Under the pieces are notes generated by a model. It worked only from the letters and a program-made list of their open reading frames with translations. It did not search any database and had not been told where the DNA came from. Of a DNA stretch of 64,000 bases, positions 30,244 through 38,391 are shown piece after piece (within the stretch, counting starts at the first letter, position 1; every line of letters starts with the position of its first letter). Made by a program: the position numbers and the translations under genes. Source of the DNA: Gammaproteobacteria bacterium (GTDB lineage Bacteria; Pseudomonadota; Gammaproteobacteria; Burkholderiales; Rhodocyclaceae); assembly GCA_029289265.1 (NCBI GenBank), contig JARFTX010000008.1, positions 20,485 through 84,484 of the forward strand, given 5' to 3'.

Positions 30244-31578
30244 TCACGACTCCTGGACGACGATCTCGCCGCGCAGGCTGTGCGGCAGCGCGGCGGTGAT
30301 GGTGACGTCGACGAAGTGGCCGACGAGGCGCGGATTGCCGGCGAAATTGACGACGCGATTGTTCGCGGTGCGGCCGGCGAGTTCCGCCGCGTTCTTGCGC
30401 GACGGCCCCTCGACCAGGACGCGCTCGCGCTGCCCCACCATCGCGCGGCTGATCGCCTGCACCTGCTCGTCGAGCCGCGCCTGCAGCCGCGCGAGCCAGG
30501 CGAGCTTGGTCGCCTGCGGCACCGGGTCGTCGAGCTCGGCCGCGGGCGTGCCCGGGCGCGGGCTGTAGACGAAGCTGAACGACGCATCGAATCCGACCTC
30601 GTCGATCAGGCGCATGGTCTTGTCGAAGTCCTCCTCGGTCTCGCCCGGAAAGCCGACGATGAAATCCGACGACAGCGACAGATCCGGCCGCACCGCCCGC
30701 AGGCGGCGCACCAGCGACTTGTACTCGAGCGCCGTGTAGCCGCGCTTCATCGCCGCGAGCACGCGATCCGAGCCCGACTGCACGGGCAGGTGCAGATGGC
30801 TCACCAGCTTCGGGATCCGGGCGTAGGCGTCGACGATGCGCTGCGTCATCTCGCGCGGATGCGAAGTCGTGTAGCGCAGCCGCTCGATGCCGGGCACCTC
30901 GGCGACGCACTCGAGCAGGAAGGCGAAGTCGCCGGTCTCGCCGCCGCGCGTGATCTCGCCGCGCCAGGCATTGACGTTCTGGCCGAGCAGCGTCACCTCC
31001 TTCACACCCTGTGCCGCCAGCCCCGCCACTTCGGCGAGGACGTCGTCGAGGGGCCGCGAGACCTCCTCGCCGCGCGTGTAGGGCACGACACAGAAGGTGC
31101 AGTACTTGGAGCAGCCCTCCATGATCGACACGAAGGCGCTCGCGCCCTCGACGCGCGCCGGCGGCAGGTTGTCGAACTTCTCGATCTCGGGGAAGGAGAT
31201 ATCGACCTGCGAGCGGCCGCTGCGACGCCGCTCGGCAATGAGCTGCGGCAGCCGGTGCAGCGTCTGCGGGCCGAACACGAGGTCGACGAAGGGCGCACGC
31301 GCGACGATCGCCTCGCCTTCCTGGCTCGCAACGCAGCCGCCGACGCCGATGATCAGCTCGGGCCTGGCCTGCTTGAGGTGGCGCACCCGCCCCAGATCGT
31401 GGAACACCCTCTCCTGCGCCTTCTCGCGCACCGAGCAGGTGTTGAAGAGGATGACGTCCGCCTCCTCGGGGTTATCCGTCTTCTCCAGCCCCTCGCTGGA
31501 GCCCAGCACATCCGCCATCTTGTCCGAGTCGTACTCGTTCATCTGGCAACCGAAGGTGCGGATGTAAAGCTTCTTCAT
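30244..31578 (-). CDS. miaB: tRNA-2-methylthio-N6-dimethylallyladenosine synthase MiaB
   Basis: MiaB is a radical-SAM methylthiotransferase that modifies A37 of tRNAs reading UNN codons. The 444-aa product has the N-terminal cluster-binding cysteines ([31 protein letters not shown]), the radical-SAM motif [10 protein letters not shown] and a C-terminal TRAM domain. It is the first gene of the miaB-phoH-ybeY-corC-lnt operon and is divergent from the tRNA gene. Confidence 0.98.
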   Translation of the reverse strand: MKKLYIRTFGCQMNEYDSDKMADVLGSSEGLEKTDNPEEADVILFNTCSVREKAQERVFHDLGRVRHLKQARPELIIGVGGCVASQEGEAIVARAPFVDLVFGPQTLHRLPQLIAERRRSGRSQVDISFPEIEKFDNLPPARVEGASAFVSIMEGCSKYCTFCVVPYTRGEEVSRPLDDVLAEVAGLAAQGVKEVTLLGQNVNAWRGEITRGGETGDFAFLLECVAEVPGIERLRYTTSHPREMTQRIVDAYARIPKLVSHLHLPVQSGSDRVLAAMKRGYTALEYKSLVRRLRAVRPDLSLSSDFIVGFPGETEEDFDKTMRLIDEVGFDASFSFVYSPRPGTPAAELDDPVPQATKLAWLARLQARLDEQVQAISRAMVGQRERVLVEGPSRKNAAELAGRTANNRVVNFAGNPRLVGHFVDVTITAALPHSLRGEIVVQES

Positions 31579-31593
31579 CGCAATGCTTCCAAC

Positions 31594-31623
31594 TTGACGC
31601 GTAAAACCTCGAACCGCTATATT
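31594..31623 (+). promoter_or_regulatory. Promoter of the tRNA gene
   Basis: TTGACG (31594-31599) and TATATT (31618-31623) with an 18-base spacer. The predicted start is about 7 bases upstream of the mature tRNA 5' end, typical of a stable-RNA promoter with a very short leader. Confidence 0.7.
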
Positions 31624-31636
31624 AGCAGGCTTGCGT

Positions 31637-31713
31637 GGTGATGTAGCTCAGACGGTTAGAGCGACGGATTCATAACCCGTAGGTCGGCGGTTCGATTCCG
31701 CCCATCACCACCA
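31637..31713 (+). tRNA. tRNA-Met (CAU), CCA encoded
   Basis: A 77-nt cloverleaf with acceptor arms GGTGATG and CATCACC, discriminator A and encoded CCA. The D arm has TAGCTCAGACGGTTAGAGC, the anticodon loop is TTCATAA with anticodon CAT, and the T loop is TTCGATT. The first acceptor pair is G-C, so it is not the formyl initiator. A tRNA-Ile2 with a lysidine-modified CAU anticodon cannot be excluded by eye. Confidence 0.93.
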
Positions 31714-31728
31714 TTCGAACATCGTTGC

Positions 31729-31763
31729 GAAACAGGGCCCGGGCGACCGGGCCCTGTTTCGTT
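31729..31763. terminator. Bidirectional terminator hairpin after the tRNA
   Basis: A perfect 13-bp stem (31729-31741 and 31748-31760) with a 6-base loop. The right arm ends in TTTC and the left arm starts with GAAA, so it can act on both strands. It lies between the plus-strand tRNA and the minus-strand apaH, and could end both transcripts. Confidence 0.75.
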
Positions 31764-31837
31764 CAAGGCCTGCTGCGCCAAGCGCGAGGCCCCCTCAAAC
31801 GGATTCGATGGGCCCGCCCGGACCGCGCGCGATGCCT

Positions 31838-32635
31838 TCATGCCCGAACCTGAAACACCTCGCCGTCCTCGAGCCGCAGCGCAGTGAGCTTGCCGCCCCA
31901 TACGCAGCCCGAGTCGAGCGCGATCAGGCCTGGCGCGCGATAAAAGCCGAGCGCCGACCAATGACCGCACACTATGGTGTGGTCGGCGTGGGCCCGCCCG
32001 GGCACCTCGAACCACGGGACCGTACCGGGTGGCGCCTTCTCGGGTGGCCCCTTGGCGCGCAGCGCGAGTCGCCCATCGGGCGTGCAGAAACGCATGCGCG
32101 TGAGGACATTGACGATCATGCGCAAGCGATCCCATCCCGCCAGTGCGTTGTCCCAGCGGTCCGGGCGATCGCCGTGCAGATGGCGCAGGAACGCGCGAGC
32201 CTGCTCCCCTGCGAGCGCCGCCTCGACCTCGCGCGCGAGCGCCGCGGCCTGGGCGACCGACCATTGCGGCAGGAGGCCGGCATGCACCATCACGTAGCCA
32301 CCCTCGGCGTGCAGGATCGACCGCCGGGCGAGCCAGTCGAGCAACTCCTCGCGATCAGGTGCCTCCAGCACGCGCGCAAGCGTATCGTCCTTGCCGCGTC
32401 GGGAAAAACCGGCCGCGAGCATCAGCAGATAGAGATCGTGATTACCCAGGACCACCGTCGCCGTCTCGCCGAGGGCGCGAACGAAGCGCAGCACCTGCAG
32501 CGAGCCAGGGCCGCGATTGACCAGATCGCCGACGATCCACAGCCGGTCCGCAGCGGGATCGAAACGCACGCCATCGAGCAGGCGCTCGAGCGCGACGTGG
32601 CAGCCCTGGATGTCGCCGATCGCATATACGGCCAT
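31838..32635 (-). CDS. apaH: Symmetrical bis(5'-nucleosyl)-tetraphosphatase ApaH
   Basis: ApaH hydrolyses Ap4A to two ADP. The 265-aa metallophosphatase has the motifs GDIQGC, GDLVNRGP, GNHD and VHAGLLPQW, in the order and spacing of the ApaH family. It stands alone, 113 bases downstream of the pglF-like gene and ending about 75 bases from the tRNA terminator. Confidence 0.96.
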   Translation of the reverse strand: MAVYAIGDIQGCHVALERLLDGVRFDPAADRLWIVGDLVNRGPGSLQVLRFVRALGETATVVLGNHDLYLLMLAAGFSRRGKDDTLARVLEAPDREELLDWLARRSILHAEGGYVMVHAGLLPQWSVAQAAALAREVEAALAGEQARAFLRHLHGDRPDRWDNALAGWDRLRMIVNVLTRMRFCTPDGRLALRAKGPPEKAPPGTVPWFEVPGRAHADHTIVCGHWSALGFYRAPGLIALDSGCVWGGKLTALRLEDGEVFQVRA

Positions 32636-32748
32636 CTAATCGAACGTTGCCTCGAGTCAGATCGGACAGTAGCACCACAAGGTGGCGAGAAGCCGCATGA
32701 TAACCCCGTCTCGCATCCTGGAAGCCCGCGGACGCCGCGTGTCGGTGG

Positions 32749-34692
32749 TCAATGGCGCGCCGGCTCGTACTCCGGCACCCAGCGTCGCAGACCAGCGCGG
32801 ACCTCGTCGTCAGACATCGGCCCCGGCTGGCCGAGCCACGATGCCAGCTCTTCCAGAAAGCCGTCCTCAACCGGGCGCGAACGCGCGATGCGCAACTTCG
32901 GGTGCGGCGTCTCGCGCGTGTGCTCGGCGTCCGCGAGAAGCTCCTCATAGAGTTTCTCGCCCGGCCGCAGCCCCGAGAATTCGATGCGGATCTCGTTCTC
33001 CGTGTAGCCGGACAGCCGGATCATGTTGCGCGCGAGGTCCGCAATACGCACCGGCTCGCCCATGTCGAGCACGAACACCTCGCCGCCCTCGCCCATCGCC
33101 GCCGCCTGCAACACCAACTGCGCCGCCTCGGGAATCGACATGAAATAGCGCGTGATCTCCGGGTGTGTCACCGTTACCGGGCCGCCCCGCTCGATCTGCT
33201 CCTGGAATTTCGGGATCACGCTGCCGGTGCTGCCCAGCACATTGCCGAAACGGACGATCTCGAACTGCGTGCCGGTCGCCTCTCGCTCGACGGCCATGCC
33301 GTCAATGACCTGGACGTCATCGGCGCTGTCCGATCCGATCGATGACCACCTCGAGCGTCCTTCGTCGGCGCACTCGCCCGCCCGGCGCCTATCGTGCTCC
33401 ATCGCCTCGCACGCCATCTCGGCCAGTCGCTTGGTCGCACCCATTACGTTGGTGGGATTTACCGCCTTGTCGGTCGAGATCAGCACGAATCGGGCGGCCC
33501 CGTGGCGGCGCGCGCACTCGGCCGCGCACAGGGTTCCGAGCACGTTGTTGCGCACCGCCTGCCAGGCATTGCCTACCTCCATCAGCGGCACGTGCTTGTA
33601 GGCCGCGGCGTGGAATACCACCTGCGGGCGCCATGCGGAGAAGACTTCGTCGAGCCGCCCGACATCCTTCACGTCCCCCGCGAGCGGCACGATGGCCACC
33701 TCCGGACGATGGTTCGCGAACCACTGCTCGAGGGTGTAGAGGGCGAACTCGTTCAGCTCGAACAGCACCAGCCGCGCTGGTCCGAAGCGCGCGACCTGGC
33801 GGCAGAGCTCGCTGCCGATCGAGCCGCCAGCGCCGGTTACCAACACAGTCTTGCCACGGAGCATCGTCTGCACATTGCCCGAGTCGATCCGCACGGCATC
33901 GCGCCCCAGCAGGTCTTGAATGGCGACACGACGCAGCGCAGACACCGCCACGCGGCCCGACATCAGATCCTCGAGGCGCGGCACCGTAAACACTTGGGCG
34001 CCGGCACTGACGGCCAGATCGGTCGCCGCGCGACGCGTCTCACTCGCGGCCGAAGGCATCGCCAGAATGACGTGTCGAGCCTTCTCCGCTTCGAGGACCG
34101 CCGGAATGGCGCTGATTGGGCCGAGTACCCGATGCCCGAACAACTCGCGTCCGCGTTTGGCGGGGTCGTCATCGACCAGGCCGACAACGCGCCAGTCAGC
34201 GCTGCGCTCCAGTTCGCGCACGAGCATTGCACCGCCGGTGCCAGCGCCGACCACGACTACCGGCTTGCCTTGAGCGATCAGGCCGCCATATAGGCGGTGC
34301 TCCTTCCACATGCGCCACGCCGCACGGCCACCGCCCATAACCAGGAGCAGCAGCAGCGGGTAGAGCACGAGGACCGACCGGGGGATCGCCAGTCCGCCCG
34401 TGCGACCCAGCACCGCCCACAGAAGCAGGCCCGCGCTCGACACCGCCACCGCCCAAAGCACGCGCTTGAGGTCGGGGAGACTCGCGAAGATCCACAGGCC
34501 GCGGTAGAGCCCGGCCCAGCGGCAAGCCACTCCATGAACCAAGAGCAAGGCGGCAAGTCCCCAAACTATCTGCTCGGTATAGGGGGCCGGCCAGTTGAAA
34601 TTAAAGCGGATCATGAAGCCGCCGACCCAGGCGACCACCACCGCAAAAAGATCGAACAGAAAAACCAGTGCTGAATAGGTAATCGTCTTCAT
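32749..34692 (-). CDS. Nucleoside-diphosphate-sugar 4,6-dehydratase (PglF/WbpM/CapD family)
   Basis: A 647-aa inner-membrane protein with four N-terminal membrane segments, a CoA-binding-like Rossmann domain (VVVVGAGTGGAMLVRELE, about residue 146) and a second SDR domain with TVLVTGAGGSIGSEL (about residue 283) and ISTDKAVNPTNVMGATKR. The family removes water from UDP-GlcNAc to give the 4-keto-6-deoxy sugar. About 38 residues (434-472), rich in charged and small residues, are inserted between MACEAMEHD and TGTQFEIVRFG, where homologues join directly. It is the last gene of the polysaccharide block. Confidence 0.93.
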   Translation of the reverse strand: MKTITYSALVFLFDLFAVVVAWVGGFMIRFNFNWPAPYTEQIVWGLAALLLVHGVACRWAGLYRGLWIFASLPDLKRVLWAVAVSSAGLLLWAVLGRTGGLAIPRSVLVLYPLLLLLVMGGGRAAWRMWKEHRLYGGLIAQGKPVVVVGAGTGGAMLVRELERSADWRVVGLVDDDPAKRGRELFGHRVLGPISAIPAVLEAEKARHVILAMPSAASETRRAATDLAVSAGAQVFTVPRLEDLMSGRVAVSALRRVAIQDLLGRDAVRIDSGNVQTMLRGKTVLVTGAGGSIGSELCRQVARFGPARLVLFELNEFALYTLEQWFANHRPEVAIVPLAGDVKDVGRLDEVFSAWRPQVVFHAAAYKHVPLMEVGNAWQAVRNNVLGTLCAAECARRHGAARFVLISTDKAVNPTNVMGATKRLAEMACEAMEHDRRRAGECADEGRSRWSSIGSDSADDVQVIDGMAVEREATGTQFEIVRFGNVLGSTGSVIPKFQEQIERGGPVTVTHPEITRYFMSIPEAAQLVLQAAAMGEGGEVFVLDMGEPVRIADLARNMIRLSGYTENEIRIEFSGLRPGEKLYEELLADAEHTRETPHPKLRIARSRPVEDGFLEELASWLGQPGPMSDDEVRAGLRRWVPEYEPARH

Positions 34693-34836
34693 GTCAGGAG
34701 CGGATGCGGGTCCAGTTCATCTCGACTTTCGGAGCCAGCCGACACTTGGCCGCCATACCATTTCCGGGCCGCAAGCGTCATTCACCGCTTGAGCCGGGCG
34801 CTTCGCCCCGGCGTTGATCGGCGGCCCGCCGACCAT
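34693..34836. other. Gap between pglE-like and pglF-like genes
   Basis: Contains a GC-rich hairpin around 34792-34812 (GCCGGG and CCCGGC arms) without a T run. It could slow polymerase or reduce expression of the last gene; no promoter can be recognised. Confidence 0.35.
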
Positions 34837-36012
34837 TCAACGCGCCGCCATCGCCATCACCGTCTCCAGTGCTCGGCAGGTCTGCTCGATCTCGGGTTCG
34901 CCGAGGCCCGGATGCACCAGAAACATCAGGCTCGTTTCGCCCAGTTCGCGCGCCACGGGCAGCCTCGAGCGCGGCTGCCACCCCGTGCCCTCGAACGCCT
35001 TCTCCAGATACACCTCGGAACACGAACCGGCGTAGCAAGGCACGCCGCGAGCGGCGATCGCCTCCAGGATGCGGTCACGGCTCCAGCCCTCGCACAGGCG
35101 CTCGGGCTCGACGAAGACGTAGCACTTGTAGGCTGCGTGTTCGATCGCGTCGGGCTGGACGGGGACGCGCAGGCCAGGCAGCCCGCGGCAGTGCGTCCAG
35201 ATCGCCTCGGCATTACGCAATCTTTCGACATGCCAGGAGGGCATGCGCGCGAGCTGGATGCGCCCGATCGCGGCCTGCATTTCCATCATTCGCCAGTTGG
35301 TGCCGAAACTCTCGTGGAGCCAGCGAAAACCGGGCGGATGCTGCCGTTCGTACACGGCTTCCCAGCTCTTGCCATGATCCTTGTACGACCACATCCTCGC
35401 CCACAGCCCCCGGTCGTTGGTCGTGACCATGCCGCCTTCGCCACCCGTGGTCATGATCTTGTCCTGGCAGAACGACCACGCGCCAACGTGTCCGATCGAA
35501 CCGACCGAGCGCCCCTTGTAGCGGGCGCCGTGCGCCTGGGCGCAGTCTTCGATGACAAACAGGTCGCGCTCGGCGGCAAGCGCCATGATCGGATCCATAT
35601 CGCACGGCCAGCCGGCGAGATGAACGCAGATCACCGCGCGACAGCGAGGCGTGAGCACGGCGCGGATCGACTCGGCGGTGATATTTTGGGAGTCGCGATC
35701 GACGTCGGCGAACACCGGCGCCGCGCCCGCGTTGACGATGGCGGACACCGACGCAAGAAAGGTGCGCGGCGTGACCACGACCTCGTCCCCCGGACCGATG
35801 CCGAGCGCCTTGAGTGCGACGTCGAGCGCAACCGTGCCATTTGCCAGCGCGACGGCGTGGCGGGCGCCGACCCAGGCGGCGAACTCGCTCTCGAACTCGC
35901 GGCACACTTGCCCGGTCCAGTAATTGACACGGTTCGAGAGCAGCACGTCGCGTACCGCATCGGCCTCCTCCGCGGTGAAACAGGGCCAGGGCGGAAACGG
36001 GGTGTTCAACAT
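34837..36012 (-). CDS. DegT/DnrJ/EryC1/StrS aminotransferase (PglE-like)
   Basis: A 391-aa PLP-dependent sugar aminotransferase. The lysine for PLP is in FCQDKIMTTGGEGG, and VIEDCAQAHGARYKGR is the usual Asp motif. Together with the neighbouring dehydratase and acetyltransferase it probably aminates the 4-keto group to give UDP-2-acetamido-4-amino-2,4,6-trideoxy-hexose. The start MLNTPFPPWPCFT lies 7 bases inside the end of the acetyltransferase gene; a longer in-frame extension covers the antisense of that gene and is not homologous. Confidence 0.93.
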   Translation of the reverse strand: MLNTPFPPWPCFTAEEADAVRDVLLSNRVNYWTGQVCREFESEFAAWVGARHAVALANGTVALDVALKALGIGPGDEVVVTPRTFLASVSAIVNAGAAPVFADVDRDSQNITAESIRAVLTPRCRAVICVHLAGWPCDMDPIMALAAERDLFVIEDCAQAHGARYKGRSVGSIGHVGAWSFCQDKIMTTGGEGGMVTTNDRGLWARMWSYKDHGKSWEAVYERQHPPGFRWLHESFGTNWRMMEMQAAIGRIQLARMPSWHVERLRNAEAIWTHCRGLPGLRVPVQPDAIEHAAYKCYVFVEPERLCEGWSRDRILEAIAARGVPCYAGSCSEVYLEKAFEGTGWQPRSRLPVARELGETSLMFLVHPGLGEPEIEQTCRALETVMAMAAR

Positions 36013-36674
36013 GCCCGCTCCTTGACCAGCGGCCGCGCCGGGTTGCCGACCACCGTGACGCCCGGCGGCACGTCGCGCGTCACCACCGCGCCCATGCCGA
36101 CCACCGCGCCGCGCCCGATCACCAGCGGCCGCCCGGGACGCCCCTGCCTGATCACCGCACCGGCCCCGATGTAGGCGTGATCCTCGATCACCACGTTGCC
36201 GTTGCACTTCACGCCGGGCGCGAACGTCACGAAGTCGCCGATCACGCAGTCGTGCTCGACGTAGCTGTACAGGTTGGCGTGGAAATGGCGACCAATGCGG
36301 ATGTTGGAGGTGAGCGTGACGAACGGGCTGAGGATCGCGCCTTCGCCGAGTTCGACGTCGTCCATCATGAACACGTTCGGCGCGATCACTTCCCACGGAA
36401 AAAGCCCGTCGGATAAGCAGCGTTCGGCGATCCGCGCGCGAATCGCTCCGTGAGCAAGCGCAAGGGCGACCCGATGCTCGTCCGCATCGATTGCAAGAAA
36501 ATTCGCATAGCGAAGGACCCGGTGCCCATTGATCGATGCCGCATGATGCTCGTCATCCACGAACACCAGGCGGTCCACCGGAATTCCTTCCCGGCGCAAC
36601 TGCTCGCGCGCAAGAGGCATGACGCCACGCCCGCAACCGCCTGCGCCGTAGACCGCATAGACGCCATGCTTCAT
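36006..36674 (-). CDS. Sugar O/N-acetyltransferase, NeuD/PglD family
   Basis: A 222-aa protein with an N-terminal Rossmann-like part (YAVYGAGGCGRGVMPLA) and a C-terminal left-handed beta-helix of hexapeptide repeats (VELGEGAILSPFVTLTSNIRIG onward). This is the PglD/NeuD layout, in which acetyl-CoA acetylates the 4-amino sugar. It overlaps the sugar-transferase start downstream by 4 bases and the aminotransferase by 7 bases. Choice of PglD over NeuD rests on its neighbours. Confidence 0.9.
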   Translation of the reverse strand: MKHGVYAVYGAGGCGRGVMPLAREQLRREGIPVDRLVFVDDEHHAASINGHRVLRYANFLAIDADEHRVALALAHGAIRARIAERCLSDGLFPWEVIAPNVFMMDDVELGEGAILSPFVTLTSNIRIGRHFHANLYSYVEHDCVIGDFVTFAPGVKCNGNVVIEDHAYIGAGAVIRQGRPGRPLVIGRGAVVGMGAVVTRDVPPGVTVVGNPARPLVKERAC

Positions 36675-37279
36675 TTCTGCTCCTTGTCGACCGAGCCGGT
36701 GAACTTGGGCATCGTCACTTCTCCTGCGGCGCTAATGCCTTCACGCGCAATGACCTTCTTCAGTGTCAGAAGGAGGATCTTCAGGTCCAGCCAGAATGAA
36801 TGATTGTCGACGTACCAAATGTCCAATGTGAACTTCTCTTCCCAACTTAGTGCGTTGCGCCCGTTCACCTGCGCCCATCCAGTGATCCCCGGACGGACTT
36901 CGTGTCGCCTGAACTGGCGGGAGTCATAGAGGGGAAGGTACTCCATCAGCAGCGGGCGCGGCCCCACCAAACTCATGTCGCCGCGAAGGACGTTCCACAA
37001 CTCGGGCAACTCGTCGAGACTCGAGGCCCGGAGGAAAGCACCGAAGGGCGTGATCCGCTCGGCATCAGGGAGTGGCTCACCGCGTGCATCGACCGCATCG
37101 CGCATGGTCCGGAACTTGATCATTTCAAAGGGCTTGCCGTCGAGCCCCGGGCGGGTCTGGCGAAACAGGACGGGCGCCCCGAGATTGCGTCGAACCCGCC
37201 ACGCGAGAACCGCGATCAGCGGCGACAACAGCACCAAGCCCAGCGCCGCGAGCACGATGTCGAAAAGGCGCTTGGTCAT
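36671..37279 (-). CDS. Undecaprenyl-phosphate sugar phosphotransferase (PglC-like)
   Basis: A 202-aa monotopic phosphoglycosyltransferase with one N-terminal membrane segment and the bacterial sugar-transferase motifs KFRTMRDA, SLDELPELWNVLRGDMSLVGPRPL and the DIWYVDN region. It loads the first sugar phosphate on the lipid carrier. The short form without extra membrane spans is PglC-like. The ATG overlaps the glycosyltransferase stop by 4 bases. Confidence 0.94.
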   Translation of the reverse strand: MTKRLFDIVLAALGLVLLSPLIAVLAWRVRRNLGAPVLFRQTRPGLDGKPFEMIKFRTMRDAVDARGEPLPDAERITPFGAFLRASSLDELPELWNVLRGDMSLVGPRPLLMEYLPLYDSRQFRRHEVRPGITGWAQVNGRNALSWEEKFTLDIWYVDNHSFWLDLKILLLTLKKVIAREGISAAGEVTMPKFTGSVDKEQK

Positions 37280-38391
37280 GCGACACCCATCTCACGCAAC
37301 AGCATCGCATTCACCTCATTCACGTCGTATCTCTCGACAGCGATGGCCCGCGAGCGGCGCCCCATTGGTCCGATCAGCTCCGGCTGATCGACAAAGCGTC
37401 GCATCGCGGCCTCGAGCGCGTCGACCGATTTGACCGGGACCAGGAAGCCGTTCTCGCCGTCCACGACGGTCTGGCGACATCCCGGGGCGTCGGTCGTGAT
37501 TATCGGCCGGCCCATAGACATCGCCTCGAGCACGGTACGAGGGGTCCCCTCGCGATAGCTGGGCAATACGTAGACGTTGCTGGCGGCAATCACCGCACGC
37601 ACGTCCTCGAGCCGCCCGTGAAACTCGACCACCCCCTCGTCGATCCAGCGATCGAGTTCCTGTCGGGTGATTGCGTCGGGATTATCGTCGATCCAGCCGG
37701 CGAGTCCGAACACCGCCTGTGGACAGGAGGCGCGAATACGGCGGGCCGCCGCGACATACTCCCTCACGCCCTTGTCGCCGAGCAGGCGCGCGATCAGCAG
37801 AAAACGCACTCCCTCGGGCAATGGCGCCTCTGCAAAGCGCACCAGGTCTACGCCCGACCCATTCACCACGCGCGATGGCACCTCGGCCGGCAGCAGGCCC
37901 GATTGACGAAACAGAGCCTCATCGTCCGGATTCTGGAAGAACACCTTGTGCGCCCTTCCCAGAGCGGTGCGATACATCTGCATTACGAGCGACCGCAGGG
38001 GCCCCCGCCGCGCGCCGCCTTGAAAGGCAAAGCCAAGACCTGTGATGAGCGCATAGCGAGCCGGCACGTGCGCGACGAATCCTGCGAGCGTGCCGTAGAC
38101 CACCGGCTTGACGGTGTAGCCGAGCACCCGGCGCGGCCGGATCCGACGCATCAAGCCGATCAGGTGAAGAAGCAGGCGCAGATCGGCGACGATGTCGGTA
38201 CCCGTGCGCTCGAGCGGAATCTCATGGACCGTGACGCCACGCGCCTCGAGATCGTGCCGGATCGGACTGGAAGCCGGGACATCCGGCGCCGCCACATGCA
38301 CGGCCAGGCCCCTTGCCAAGCAGGCGTCGATGAGGGCTCCCCTGAAGTTCACGAGTGAATCCGGGAAGCTCGCGACCAGCAATATACTCAC
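37276..38391 (-). CDS. Glycosyltransferase family 4 (GT-B)
   Basis: A GT4-type transferase with the C-terminal motif SYREGTPRTVLEAMSMGRPII (two spaced glutamates for the nucleotide sugar) and the N-terminal pattern LLVASFPDSLVNFRG. It resembles PglA-type enzymes that add the second sugar. A GTG at 38391 gives 371 aa, has an AGGAAG site 8 bases upstream and overlaps the asnB stop (GTGA). Upstream ATG at 38412 is possible but has a poorer site. Confidence 0.9.
   Translation of the reverse strand: MSILLVASFPDSLVNFRGALIDACLARGLAVHVAAPDVPASSPIRHDLEARGVTVHEIPLERTGTDIVADLRLLLHLIGLMRRIRPRRVLGYTVKPVVYGTLAGFVAHVPARYALITGLGFAFQGGARRGPLRSLVMQMYRTALGRAHKVFFQNPDDEALFRQSGLLPAEVPSRVVNGSGVDLVRFAEAPLPEGVRFLLIARLLGDKGVREYVAAARRIRASCPQAVFGLAGWIDDNPDAITRQELDRWIDEGVVEFHGRLEDVRAVIAASNVYVLPSYREGTPRTVLEAMSMGRPIITTDAPGCRQTVVDGENGFLVPVKSVDALEAAMRRFVDQPELIGPMGRRSRAIAVERYDVNEVNAMLLREMGVA

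Noticed and set aside
31637..31713. tRNA-Ile2 with CAU anticodon
   Set aside because: Kept as an alternative only; overall features fit elongator tRNA-Met, but a tRNAscan/TFAM classification is needed.
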